This document shows, one piece after another, positions 40,615 through 49,186 of a DNA stretch of 64,000 bases. The DNA is from Panonychus citri (taxonomy: Eukaryota; Arthropoda; Arachnida; Trombidiformes; Tetranychidae). Where the stretch lies: positions 62,001 to 126,000 of the forward strand of contig NW_026515498.1 of the NCBI RefSeq assembly GCF_014898815.1, read 5' to 3'. Both the position numbers and the translations under genes were made by a program. The notes beneath the pieces were generated by a model, which was not told where the DNA came from, did not search any database, and saw only the letters and a program-made list of their open reading frames with translations. Position 1 is the first letter of the stretch. Every line of letters begins with the position of its first letter.

Positions 40615-43600
40615 TGAGAAAGAGACGAAAATAGAGTAAAAGAAAGAGGATATTATGATGCGTAAAGATGATAAAAAAAAGTGATGACAAAACTGAAATG
40701 AAAGAAGAGTAAAGTGGATCGATTTTACTGTCCGAACTCATGAATGGGAAGTATAAGAGTTTAACCAAGATGCTAAATGGTTTATATGGATATGCTTGGA
40801 AAAAGTTATATAGATTATTCTGAGCCAATTGATTAACCAAGCAAAAGGGTAAATTGATTTTTTAATCTATGGTCACTATTCATCCTTTTCTTTTGCTCAA
40901 CTTTGTATGTGTGTGTTTCTCATTGATCAGAAATGAATTAAAGAGAAAGTAAAAGTGCGAAAACTCATTTGGGTCATTTACGGGTAAACAAGAGAAGAGT
41001 AAAACGAATAGCAAAAAGAGAATAAGGATGAGAAGAAGAAGATGATGATGATGATGATAGAAAATAGGAATGGTGCAAGATGTTAATCTAATTAAATATC
41101 AACGGAATTAAAAGCCATGCAATTAGTAGGAGAAGTAAAGAAGGTAAAGGAAAAAAGGAAAAAGAATGGAGAAGAAGAAAAAACAAGTAGAATATATCTT
41201 TTTGTTATTCGAAATGAGAGAAAATAGTAAAAAAAAAACCTGAGAACAAGGAAACGGATCAACAGACACAGACAATTAGACAGTAACGAAGACGAAAGAC
41301 AATAGACAATAGAAAGAAACGGAGAAGATAAATAGACACTCATTATTGTTTATAATCACCTGGAAGGTTTGCTTTCTTCTTTTCGTTTCTTGCTTCTTTT
41401 TTATGAACAAAGAGCAAGAGAATGAGGAAGCAAAAGAATAGGCAAGCATCAATTTTTTCATGGTGTCAATGAATAACCAATGAAAATGATGTTAATATCA
41501 TACATGAAAAGAAAGAAGAGAAAGAGAAAATAGGAAGAGAGAAAATGGATAATTTTGTTAATATTTGGTTGCAATTAGTTTGTTTTGTTTTGTTTCTCAA
41601 TTTGTTTGGGTTAGAGAGAATATCAATTAAATTGTAATTAGAGAGAATTTTAAAGTTAGCTAAATTCTAGAGAGTTTCAGTTTCGTTGGATACTTTCGTT
41701 AGAGATGAGGGAGAAACAAGAATAAAAAAGGTCAATCAATCGATTAAATTCGTGATTTTAAATGTATATAATTTATCTGAGTCTAGAATTAAATTAGAAA
41801 GTTAGAAATTAGTAAAATGCCTCAAGCAATTAGATTGTTTTTTCTTTCGTCTGTTTTTCATTTGATTACAATGAATCCAACTGTGTGTGTGTATGTGTGA
41901 GTGTGAATGTATTTGCCATTTCATTACAATGTCAAATAATCTATTGGTTAAGTAAACCTTGTAAGGTGAATGGAGAGAGAAAGTTAGTGAGTGAGTGAGT
42001 GAGTGAGTGAGTGAGGCGTAACTAGCTAACTACCTGTCTAAATGGTCATTTGATACCCGAACCAAAACAAAAGTAATAAAAACTGTGAGAATAGAGTATC
42101 GAGTGATTGATCATTGATATATCATGGAAGAGGATAAAATTAGATATAAATAACAGTAATTATCTTTATATTCAATGAAAATATACCTTTTTTCCTTTTC
42201 TTTTTTTGAGCGTCATCCTCAGTTTGTGCAGCTCCCAATAAAGCAAATATTATACCGGCCTGTGAATTAATACCAACAGCGGTCACAACCATTCGGCCGC
42301 TACCTTCCATTACGTGAGTGCCTGTTAGGAATGGAAAAGTGATCATATTGAGAGATTAGATTAAGTCATCATTTAGATAGGCTAATAAATTGTAAGCTCT
42401 ACAACCAAACAGGTTCTAATTATCATAAATTAACCAATTGAAGGATAAATTAGAATCAACTTCAAATTTTTTTGCGGGAATTAACAACAATAGTGTTTAC
42501 ATTTATAAATATTTTCTTTCAAGTTCTATTGTGTTACTCAAGTGAAGTTTCGAGTGTCCTGAGCGCAAAAGAAAAAGACAAGTTTTAATGTTCGAAATTT
42601 CATTGCGAAAATGAAACTTTTCATTTAATGATTCTCTTCAGATTCTCAATTATCTTACGATAGTTTGCAGAGAAAAATAAAATAAAATCGATTTGCATGG
42701 TCACATAATCGCGATACGAATGAGTTGAAATCCTGAATTTCTGCCAATTGATAAAACGAAACATTTTTTTATCTTGTTGGAACTTATATATTTTCTTTTT
42801 CTCTTTCATTATTACTACTTAAACCTTACGAATTATATGGAAATCGAATAAATTTATTGCAATATCAACGCCAAAAATGTCCTATCGAATCTCCCTGTAC
42901 ATAAACTCATCGTTGTTTTCTGTTATTCATTCGGATATCCAAAGAGATGAACTAATAACCCAACAAATTGATTAGAATGTAAATGGAAACCATTTACTCA
43001 ATAATTTGTTGAAAATAATATCTGATTTCTCAATGCATAATTGAGTCAAGTAATAACATCGGGAATAATAATAATAGCATTTTCAATCAATTACTGATAA
43101 TGATAAATCAAAGATTATGTTTCAGTTCATCTGAAAAATGAAGATGCGCATTAGAAGATATGGAAAAAAGAAAAGCTTAACTTAATTTTCAAGGCTTTAT
43201 ATTTATACTTTTTGTCAATGGAGCTCATTGTGATTGTTGTTAACTGTTACAAGTTAATTAAGTTAAAAATAGTAATAAGAAAAAAAGAGAAATATAAAAA
43301 AGTCCAACCTCTAAACATCGATTAAAGATAAACATCAATTGAATGATGGTTGAACATTCATTGAATCAATTGATTAAAGTGAATTTAATATCATAATACT
43401 AATCTTAGATTAGAAATGTAATAATTACTAAGAAATATTAATTCATTTTTATATATGTGGACAAGAGACTGGGAAATATAAGTTGATAATTATCCTGTTG
43501 ATAGATAATTAAAGAGATTAATTAAAATAATTGAGAAATATTACCTGAGAGGAGGAGTGGATTTATATTTTCTCCTTTCTTTACATGGTCCGATTCCCCT

Positions 43601-44505
43601 GTTAAGGAGGATTCGTCTATTTTTAAATCATTGCTTTGAATAAGTACTCCATCGGCGGGAAGAAGATCACCTATGATAGATAAAACAGTTGAATGAGAAG
43701 ATGAGAGAGAGAGAGGGAGAGTAAAACAGCTTCAGGTAAGGAGGAAGAAGCTAAAATGGATAAGCTAAATAAACATAAATAGTTGATTTAATTTCACTGA
43801 ATGAAGAAAATAGGAATATCCATTAGAAGGAGAAGGAGAAAAGTCCAAAATGACGTTACCATATTTAACTTGACAAATATCACCCACCACAATCTCATTC
43901 ACGAGAATCTGAATAACTTCACCACCTCTGATCACAGAGAATTTATGTTCATGTTCAATGCGGTTCTGTAAGCCACGGAATTGTCGTTCCTTGGTATAAT
44001 CATTAAAGGCAGTAACTAAAACAACAATGAACACACTGACTAGAATGGCAGCTCCTTCAATCCAACCGGCTTCGGATTCTTCTTCAAGAGCATTTCCGGC
44101 TGTTTCTTCATCTTCGGGTGGTGAATAAAGAGATAACAGAAGTGAAATAATAGCGGCAACTTCTAATATAATTAATGTCACATCTTGTAGCGCTTCAAAA
44201 ACTAATTGAAGAAATGTTTTTGGTGGTTTAGGAGGAATAACGTTGGAACCGAAAACAGTTCGCCTTTCCTCTAAATCTTTTGGCGAACCACTTAGGCCTT
44301 CATTTGGTGAAGTATGAAGTCCCTGACACAACCCTTGGACACCCCCAAAATCTTTTTGAATTTTTGCTACAGCTTCGGGTCCACGGCAGTCCATTAATTC
44401 ACGAAGATGACTGAGTGAAACACTAAAATTTCCCGAAGGAGGTGAGGAACCACTTCCTGGACCACCTTTACCGGGTGTTGATAAGTGACTGCTAACGTTT
44501 GACAT
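16660..44505 (-). CDS. PMCA: Plasma membrane calcium-transporting ATPase (PMCA, P2B type)
   Basis: Twelve shared exons on the minus strand: 44505-43860, 43670-43545, 42321-42187, 41395-41360, 37822-37634, 37181-36976, 36523-36281, 30562-30056, 29817-29251, 28800-28587, 27939-27728 and 27580-27287. They sum to 3375 nt, exactly 1125 codons, with every phase matching. The protein pumps Ca2+ out of the cell using ATP. Hallmarks are TGES (about 239-242), PEGLP (about 430), the phosphorylated Asp in SDKTGTLT (about 473), KGASE, and TGDGTNDGP (about 802-810), with the paired N- and C-terminal membrane helices. After the shared GQILWIRGLTRLQTQ the gene offers several alternative 3' exons, listed separately, giving proteins of about 1189 to 1414 residues. 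An upstream acceptor, CCAG at about 44518, hints at a non-coding first exon. Introns are large for this window and hold a MITE and many CU-sense repeats. Confidence 0.97.
16960..19649 (-). other. PMCA: PMCA intron holding the MITE
   Basis: AT-rich intron. Apart from the MITE I see no exon. Confidence 0.6.
18818..19137. mobile_element. Non-autonomous Tc1/mariner (pogo-like) MITE, 320 bp
   Basis: The left end reads CAGTCAACTGCCAGATAATG and continues AGACT. The right end, reverse complemented, reads CAGTCACCTGCCAGATAATG and continues AGACT, so the terminal inverted repeats match in 24 of 25 positions. The element is flanked by TA on both sides (18816-18817 and 19138-19139), the target duplication of Tc1/mariner/pogo elements. 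At the right end the GCCAGATAATGAGACT part of the terminal repeat is duplicated in tandem. A second inverted pair lies inside (18913-18929 with 18942-18962). There is no transposase frame, so it depended on another copy. It lies in the PMCA intron between the optional exon at 19650 and the ETAV exon. Confidence 0.92.
19650..19718 (-). CDS. PMCA: PMCA optional exon before the ETAV exon
   Basis: A 69-nt exon, phase 0 in and out, between AAAG and GTAAGC. It encodes 23 residues starting VIGGELQDRLIPVPYSKS and ending ATDQA. Read on into the next exon it gives DQA followed by IRVVNAFRSG. From memory this arrangement resembles insect PMCA isoforms. Confidence 0.75.
19719..23974 (-). other. PMCA: PMCA intron between ETSI exon and optional exon
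   Basis: About 4.2 kb, which should include the 3' UTR of the ETSI form at its right end. It holds GAT and GAA/GA runs (for example 22924-22971) and an 11-bp perfect hairpin at 21474-21506. I found no further exon. Confidence 0.55.
23975..24796 (-). CDS. PMCA: PMCA alternative C-terminal exon ending in ETSI
   Basis: The acceptor CAG lies at 24799-24797. In phase 0 the exon begins LRVVRAFKSTLEDMEDKRS, the calmodulin-binding segment, then SIHSLHSLRSSRS and SDISYIDEDDKTPSPYDYPYD. A Gln/Asn/His-rich region with poly-Gln runs, a Ser-rich region and a Gly run (GIVGGGGGG) follow, and the stop comes after HETSI. The last four residues, ETSI, fit a class I PDZ ligand (Ser/Thr-x-hydrophobic). The exon adds 273 residues for a total of about 1398. 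The poly-Gln codons form a CAA/CAG-type repeat and may vary in length. Confidence 0.85.
   Translation of the reverse strand, partial: LRVVRAFKSTLEDMEDKRSIHSLHSLRSSRSHPGPRPMSDISYIDEDDKTPSPYDYPYDLSINSSSSSKAPSLHQQQQQSNQQQQQQQYQNQHLNNQQHQPSNQQQSYFQHSSRDNSSSSSMISNNNHTNQSSRRHPPPLYRGATLAGNIVGPYGESGLPFNSKGSTAMESASSIQQRELERSKSAPLSSWQLAGNGSKSSRSIGISEEAKTGIVGGGGGGNGGNKGSVATSISSSSPSPVGPNGRSQAALNNPLVQGYHLLTEPSRIHETSI
24797..27091 (-). other. PMCA: PMCA region between the read-through tail and the ETSI exon
   Basis: It contains the candidate mini-exon 26823-26870, a GA tract at 25617-25641 and a GT/GAGT-rich segment (26640-26800 and 27000-27050). No other exon is seen. Confidence 0.55.
26823..26870 (-). 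CDS. PMCA: Candidate PMCA mini-exon with a GC donor
   Basis: A 48-nt stretch, phase 0 in and out, encoding KDELQINGSIRFPCTD, followed by GCAAGT, a GC-type donor. The acceptor AAAAAG is weak. The peptide resembles the other optional exon at 19650-19718 (shared ELQ, then I-x-x-P). It would insert 16 residues just before a calmodulin-binding exon. Confidence 0.45.
27092..27286 (-). CDS. PMCA: PMCA read-through C-terminal tail (no PDZ ligand)
   Basis: If the CAG/GTATGT donor at 27287/27286 is not used, the frame stays open for 64 residues: VCLIQLHNQTVSQAQ, a Gly/Ser/Thr-rich stretch, and a stop after VTTIEE. The tail replaces the calmodulin-binding start (RVV-AF) used by the other forms, so this variant should lack the usual calmodulin autoinhibition and PDZ binding. 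The high GC and low repeat content suggest a coding composite exon and not a random retained intron. A (GT)n tract follows at about 27000-27050. Confidence 0.6.
   Translation of the reverse strand, partial: VCLIQLHNQTVSQAQHQAQQLGLKRLSVGSPTSPTGATSIPGPGAIGVAGSSNSSGGGVTTIEE
28041..28080 (+). repeat. (GA)n microsatellite, CU-sense in PMCA RNA
   Basis: A pure GA run of 20 units in the PMCA intron just upstream of exon 27939-27728. It reads CU in the transcript. Confidence 0.95.
28859..28888 (+). repeat. (GA)n microsatellite, CU-sense in PMCA RNA
   Basis: A pure GA run of 15 units, about 60 bp upstream of PMCA exon 28800-28587 in transcript order. Confidence 0.95.
31343..31372. other. Perfect 11-bp stem-loop
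   Basis: AATGGAAGGTG and CACCTTCCATT flank an 8-nt loop, GTTTTGGG. Its GC content is higher than the surrounding intron. Function unknown. Confidence 0.6.
33505..33643 (-). other. Candidate unassigned terminal exon inside a PMCA intron
   Basis: After a good acceptor (TTATTGTTGCAG) one frame stays open for 45 codons and then stops. It encodes DDVKDIMIMRDGDKILLSIG, then GEILTLGNLDSVWGVLPGAL and FKNIC. The composition is richer in Gly, Asp, Val and Trp than chance frames nearby, which are all Ser/Leu/Phe or Lys/Arg. I do not recognise the peptide and could not connect it in frame to PMCA or to another exon. It may be the last exon of a nested minus-strand gene, a remnant, or chance. Confidence 0.3.
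33970..33999 (+). repeat. (GA)n microsatellite
   Basis: A pure GA run in the large PMCA intron, CU in the transcript. Confidence 0.95.
35392..35431 (+). repeat. (GA)n microsatellite
   Basis: A pure GA run of about 20 units in the large PMCA intron, CU in the transcript. Confidence 0.95.
39765..39817 (+). repeat. (AG)n microsatellite
   Basis: A pure AG run of about 26 units, among the longest here, CU-sense in PMCA RNA. Confidence 0.95.
40577..40612 (+). repeat. (GA)n microsatellite
   Basis: A pure GA run of about 18 units, CU-sense in PMCA RNA, about 0.75 kb downstream of the microexon in transcript order. Confidence 0.95.
41360..41395 (-). CDS. PMCA: PMCA microexon (36 nt)
   Basis: It lies between AG at 41397-41396 and a GTGATT donor and encodes EARNEKKKANLP when read in the incoming phase 1. 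It leaves in phase 1, so it can be skipped without shifting the frame. KKANLP also occurs in the vertebrate PMCA cytosolic loop, at the variable splice site A region near the phospholipid-sensitive segment. That supports a true exon and suggests a cassette. Confidence 0.8.
41986..42015 (+). repeat. (GAGT)n microsatellite
   Basis: About seven GAGT units in the PMCA intron upstream of the microexon. Confidence 0.9.
42322..43544 (-). other. PMCA: PMCA intron 2
   Basis: AT-rich intron of 1.2 kb. Nothing else is seen. Confidence 0.6.
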
Positions 44506-44605
44506 GGTTGGGATTTGCTGGATTTAAATTTTCCAGATAATTTTCTTTTCAATCTGGTTTCAAATATACCTTTTTAAATGATAGAAAATAAGAGTGAGAG
44601 GGAGA

Positions 44606-44608
<3 letters not shown>

Positions 44609-44651
<43 letters not shown>
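44609..44651 (+). repeat. (AG)n microsatellite
   Basis: A pure AG run of about 21 units. It lies between the PMCA start codon and the last exon of the truncated RAD51 copy, where the missing RAD51 exons would be expected. Confidence 0.95.
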
Positions 44652-44653
<2 letters not shown>

Positions 44654-44758
44654 ATAAGAGAATGAAGAAAATAAGACAAATACTCCAAAATTGGAAATTA
44701 AAATTATTTAAGAGAAGAAGAGAAAAAAAAATGAGAGAGAATATAAACTTTCACTTAC

Positions 44759-45134
44759 CGCCCAATGATTTATCCAATTGTTTGGAACCAGTGGTGATGG
44801 TAATAGTATGGGAACGTTTTCTATGAAATCCCTTAGCAATGGTAAACCCAATTGATTCTAACTTTTGATCATCAGCCTAAAAAGAATAATTTAAACATTT
44901 GACCCAAAAGGAAAATGTAACACAAACACTTGGAGAAAAAAAAAGAAGAACAGAATGAAAGAGAAAAGAGAAAAGAGAGAAAAAGCTTACCAAAAGTGTA
45001 TCAGCTTTGGTATCACTTATTCCCTCAATAGCGATCAAATTTTTTTTCGGAGCAAATACTCTTGTATCCACAGTAGCATACCCAGTAGCTTCTGTTAATT
45101 TTTTAATATCTTTAAAAGTAAAACCATTGCTTCC
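44759..45134 (-). pseudogene. Truncated inverted RAD51 duplicate
   Basis: Two exons align with RAD51 exons 2 and 3. The first, 45134-44991, runs from GSNGFTFKDIKKL to APKKNLIAIEGISDTKADTLL (one codon run); the second, 44876-44759, reads ADDQKLESIGFTIAKGFH to TTGSKQLDKSLGG. The second has exactly the 118-nt length and phase of its RAD51 counterpart, and donors and the second acceptor are intact. No first exon is found, the acceptor before GSNG appears lost (TTTGG where RAD51 has TTTAG), and no Walker A or later exon exists before the PMCA start at 44505. The copy could encode only the DNA-binding helix-hairpin-helix region and the linker, without ATPase. It points away from RAD51, about 1 kb between matching exons. 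Most likely a decayed partial duplicate. Confidence 0.8.
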
Positions 45135-45839
45135 AAATAATTGATCAATAAAAATAGAAAACAAAGATAAATTAGATAGCATATGACTAAGAACACCAAA
45201 TAATATTAACAAAAGACATGATGAGAACAGAGAAGAAGAAGAAGAAAAAAAAATTCACAAAATTAAACTTGATTACAAGCAAATCCAAAGAGAAATGAAA
45301 ACAAAAAAATAATACAAAATAAATGACGAAAAACGAAAAACGAAAAACTGTTCCATCTATTGAGCGGAAAAGGAAAATTTTTCTTCTCTTTAAATGGTTA
45401 ACCGAGGGAGGTTAATTCTCACCCAACCAGATGGCAGTTTGTTCGTTGGTTAACATTGGATAATATTGAGAAACTCAAGAGAAAAGTGAAGCAAATGTTT
45501 CGCTCGGTTGACATTTTATTCTAAACGCGGAGACTTTTTTACCGTAGCGGTTTTTTCGTTTACCGAACTTTTGAAATATTCTTTTTTTTTATTTATTCTT
45601 TTTCTTTCAAACTTGGATCATTGGTCATTCTAATTTATGATTAATTAAGTTGAAATTTGAGTTTCTCATTTCTTTTCATGGTTTAAAAAAAATTTAAGTT
45701 TAATTATTGATTAATCGTTTTTTTTATGCTTAAAGAATTGAATTGTGATAGATGGCAGTAGTTTCGGTTTTTCAACATGAAGACTTCATGTTTTGATATT
45801 TTGTCTCGTTTGATTTTGAATTGTTTCATTGGCGGTAAA
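45135..45839. promoter_or_regulatory. Region between the RAD51 fragment and RAD51
   Basis: This should contain the RAD51 promoter. GATAGATGGCAG at about 45749 lies 90 bp upstream of the RAD51 start codon, and a related AGATGGCAG lies at about 45461. No TATA box is obvious. A RAD51-type first exon for the minus-strand copy was looked for and not found. Confidence 0.45.
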
Positions 45840-47259
45840 ATGCAAGGAACTCAACAAAGGCGATCTGAACAAATTTCACAGGAAGTTCAAGTAGTTGAAG
45901 ATGAAGATTCCGAATCTGGATTCCATAAAGTAAGCCAGCTTCAGGTAAGTCGAAAGAAAATGAGATAATTTTGTTTGTATTCGATTGGATCTGAGAGTCA
46001 ATTTTCATGCCTTCTCTTTGGCGTGTTTACTCTTGTTGTGTGTTTTTCTTTGTTCTTCTGATTAATTTATTCTATTCTTTTTATTTTGTTCTTAATTTAG
46101 GGAAATGGTGTTACTCCAGGAGATATTAAAAAATTAATTGAGGCTGGTTTTGCTACTGTTGAATCAGTAGCATTTGCCCCGAAAAAAAGTTTGATTGGGG
46201 TGAAAGGGATTAGTGATACAAAGGCAGACAGGCTTTTGGTAAGATTTTTTATTTGTTGCATCATTTTCTTTTTTCATTAATTACTAATTATTTTTACTTC
46301 TCTTTTGTATTCTTTTTCTAGGCTGATGCTCAGAAAATAGTGCCAATTGGATTTACTACTGCTAAAGAATTTCATAAAAGACGATCGGATATTATTACCA
46401 TCACCAGTGGTTCCAAAGAATTGGATAAACTGCTTGGCGGTAAATAATTTATTTCTTCATCAAAATTTTCGTTTTGAGTTTTTTTTTCTTACTAATTTAT
46501 CTTATCTTCTTCAGGTGGATTTGAAACTGGAGCTATCACCGAACTGTTTGGTGAGTTTCGAACTGGAAAATCTCAGATATGTCATGCATTAGCTGTTACT
46601 TGTCAATTACCCATAGACATGGGAGGTGCAGAGGGAAAAGCCATGTACATAGATACTGAGGGAACATTTAGACCTGAAAGGCTTTTAGATTGTGCGGCTC
46701 GGTACAAATTGGAAGGAGGAGATGTGCTAGATAATGTCGCCTATGCTCGAGCATATAACACAGATCATCAGATGCAACTCGCCGTACAAGCCGCTGCTAT
46801 GATGTCCGAATCAAGGTAATGTGTTTCTTTTTCAATATCTTGCTATTTTACTAATTTCCTGTATTCTTCTTTAGATATGCTCTTCTCATTGTAGATAGTG
46901 CAACAGCACTTTATCGAACTGATTATTCTGGAAGAGGAGAATTAGCTCCAAGACAGATGCATATGGCTCGATTTTTACGGTTACTTCAGAGGTTAGCCGA
47001 CGAATTTGGTATTGCGGTTGTAATAACTAATCAAGTTGTAGCTCAAGTAGACGGAGGTGCTGGAATGTTCAATGCTGATCCCAAAAAGCCAATTGGAGGT
47101 AACATCATCGCTCATGCATCTACAACCCGATTGTATTTACGTAAAGGTCGAGGAGATTCCAGAGTCTGTAAAATCTATGACTCTCCATGTCTACCCGAAT
47201 CGGAGGCTTCCTTTGCAATTACAGTTGAAGGCATTTCTGACACTAAAGATAACGATTAA
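45840..47259 (+). CDS. RAD51: DNA repair protein RAD51
   Basis: Five exons: 45840-45944, 46101-46238, 46322-46439, 46515-46815 and 46875-47259, giving 348 residues (human 339). RAD51 is the recombinase that forms filaments on single-stranded DNA and pairs homologous strands in repair and meiosis. The N-terminal helix-hairpin-helix domain spans GVTPGDIKKLIEAGFATVES and APKKSLIGVKGISDTKA. The polymerisation and core parts follow: FHKRRSDIITITSGSKELDK, Walker A GEFRTGKS (about 133-140, Ser where most have Thr), AMYIDTEGTFRPERL, Walker B YALLIVDSA, and DPKKPIGGNIIAHASTTRLY. I chose the start at 45840 over an upstream in-frame ATG (45777), because the latter adds a hydrophobic stretch foreign to the family. 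A partial inverted copy lies just upstream. Confidence 0.97.
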
Positions 47260-47699
47260 GTGCCGTTTACTTTTTATCACTATTACTTTTTACTATCAAT
47301 TATCTTTTCTAATCCGACTTGTTAATCCATCCTAAATTTGAAACAAAACCAAAAACAACTACAAATCACCAGCGCACGTTACACAATCTAAAAAAGTACT
47401 CACATTTATCCTGTTTCAATCACTTCGAAGTTTTATCATTTATAATCAATTTGTTAAAAAGTTTGGTACACCGGAAGATGAAACATCAAATCATCACCAA
47501 ATTGAAGTTTCTCAAATCAAGTCAAAATTAAACACATTACGATGATTAAAATTGTGAAACAGCTTAAACGCTTACACGAAGTGTTTATTTTCATATTGGA
47601 ATATGATTGAGATGAAATTGGAAAAAAGCAAAAGGCTATTTATTTGTGTTTTCTGAGGGAACATAATTAGTCCATTTTGTTTTTCTTCACTTTACAAAA
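47260..47699. other. Convergent 3' regions of RAD51 and PFDN1
   Basis: RAD51 (+) and prefoldin 1 (-) end facing each other. On the minus strand AATAAA (47644-47639) lies 56 bp past the PFDN1 stop. Confidence 0.6.
47639..47644 (-). terminator. Polyadenylation signal of PFDN1
   Basis: AATAAA on the minus strand, within the usual distance for a short 3' UTR. Confidence 0.6.
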
Positions 47700-48152
47700 T
47701 CAACTTAATTGTGATTGTTTTTGTGAGATCAATTCCCTAATACTGTCTTCCTTTTCCTTCAAACTTTTACCAAGATAAACTTTATTCTTTTCCAATTCTT
47801 GACATTTATCGGTATTACTCTTGATCGCATCACTTAAATCACTTTCAATTTCATCCTTTTTGGTTTTAACAAACATCCGACCAATCGATTGATAAGTAGT
47901 TATGGATTCGGGAAGATTCTTCACTTCGGACAATGTTAATCGATAACGTTGACTACTACGATTAAGAATATCAATTGTTGTGTCAATTTGTCGCATTTTC
48001 CCTCGAGTTTCACCAACTTTCATTTGTAATTCTTTGAAATGTTTCTTCAGTTCAAGATCAACATTCGCTGTCAAGGGAAACAAATAAAACACAAATATCA
48101 CATTGATTAGAAACAATTACTAAATAGACAATTAACTGTGACACTTACCCAT
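47700..48152 (-). CDS. PFDN1: Prefoldin subunit 1
   Basis: Two coding exons, 48152-48149 and 48067-47700, giving 123 residues (human 122). Exon 1 contributes only ATG plus one base (ATGG before GTAAGT), and the join gives MANVDLELKKHFKELQMKV, matching the prefoldin 1 start (VDLELKKAFTELQ in human). The rest is the beta-prefoldin pattern: an N-terminal coiled coil, the hairpin core with IGRMFVKTKKDEIES, and a C-terminal coiled coil ending IRELISQKQSQLS. Prefoldin is a six-subunit cytosolic chaperone that passes unfolded actin and tubulin to the CCT chaperonin. The frame is open upstream of exon 2, but that part is intron. Confidence 0.95.
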
Positions 48153-48609
48153 GATTACGGAGATTAAATCACCAAAAAAGTTAACAATTTGATTGGAAAA
48201 TACTAACAAATCAATGGACAATCAAAGGCCTAAAAATGAAAACAATGAGAGTCAAAAGTGTAAACAAAGCATGGGAACTTTGGAGACAGAGAAATAGACA
48301 GAGGAAAAGAAAGAGGAATGGAAAGGGAAAGAGACAGAGAAAGAGACAGAGGTGAGAGTGAAGAAAACCAGTTAACCAAAATTAACCAGAATTTAATTAT
48401 TGATTGTTTGCGATCAATAAATTAATTTGTTAATTTTGGGTGATTTATTGATAACTTGTAATCAACTTTGGAAATGTTTACTTGTTAAATTAAAGTGTAA
48501 ATGATTAAGCAAAAATATATTAGATGTATGAGTTAATTGTTGATAATTAGTTATTGAGATAAATATGATTAATTGTTTTTGGTGAAATATTAATTGTGAT
48601 GAATCATGA
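48153..48609. other. Gap between PFDN1 and bursicon
   Basis: It holds the PFDN1 promoter side and the bursicon 3' UTR. GA-rich DNA lies at 48290-48360. Nothing else is seen. Confidence 0.55.
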
Positions 48610-49186
48610 TTAACTATGTTGATCGGTTTTTCTCAGTTCTTCGGTTAAATTGATCAACTCTTGAGGTTTAATTGTTGATTCATCGATACCAGTACAGGGT
48701 CGACACATACAATCAACTGGAGCTTTGGTTGTAATCTAAGGAGGATTTAATCAGTTAATTATTAATAATTAATCTTTTCGATATCGTTAATCAAATTTAC
48801 CTTTCTAATTTTGGGTGTTTTTTTGGGGCAAAAAATACCAATTGTTGCCTCTCTTTCCCCCATTTCCTGGCAACACATGCATGACCTTTCAACTTGCCAA
48901 AATTTGGACCCCGAAACCTTAAAATCCATTGATTGGAATCAGAAATGAACGATCAATATCAATGTTGGAATGACAATTGTAACAATCAACTCACCTGAAC
49001 ATATGATGAACACGAACCATGACAAGCAAATGACGGAATCGGTTTCGATAAACACCCTGGGTGACTGAGTACGTGGATAACTGGCCTTAAATGACAACCT
49101 TTCGACGATCCATCTAATCCAGCGATTAACATTGATACTAAAATAGTCATTGGAATGAGAAAACTAATCACTTGAGAAAAATTCAT
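48610..49186 (-). CDS. Burs: Bursicon alpha subunit
   Basis: Three exons, 49186-48995, 48917-48801 and 48735-48610, all phase 0, giving 144 residues. Bursicon alpha pairs with the beta subunit (pburs) as a secreted cystine-knot hormone that acts on the receptor rickets (LGR2) to harden cuticle after moulting; alpha-alpha homodimers have immune roles. Residues 1-26 form a signal peptide. The mature chain has 11 cysteines (31, 45, 55, 59, 77, 79, 80, 94, 112, 114, 117) in the family order. Diagnostic stretches are RPVIHVLSHPGCLSKPIPSF, ERSCMCCQEMGERE, FCPK and KAPVDCMCRPC. The start is the first ATG; a TTG just upstream is ignored. The beta subunit gene is not in this window. Confidence 0.97.

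Larger units (their letters stand above)
37823..41359 (-). other. PMCA: PMCA intron after the microexon
   Basis: About 3.5 kb with GA tracts at 39765-39817 and 40577-40612. No other exon is seen. The segment at about 39290-39370 is less repetitive than its surroundings but shows no coding frame. Confidence 0.55.

Noticed and set aside
44759..44876. RAD51-PMCA fusion through the CCAG acceptor just before the PMCA start
   Set aside because: The RAD51 fragment leaves in phase 1 and would enter the PMCA exon out of frame.
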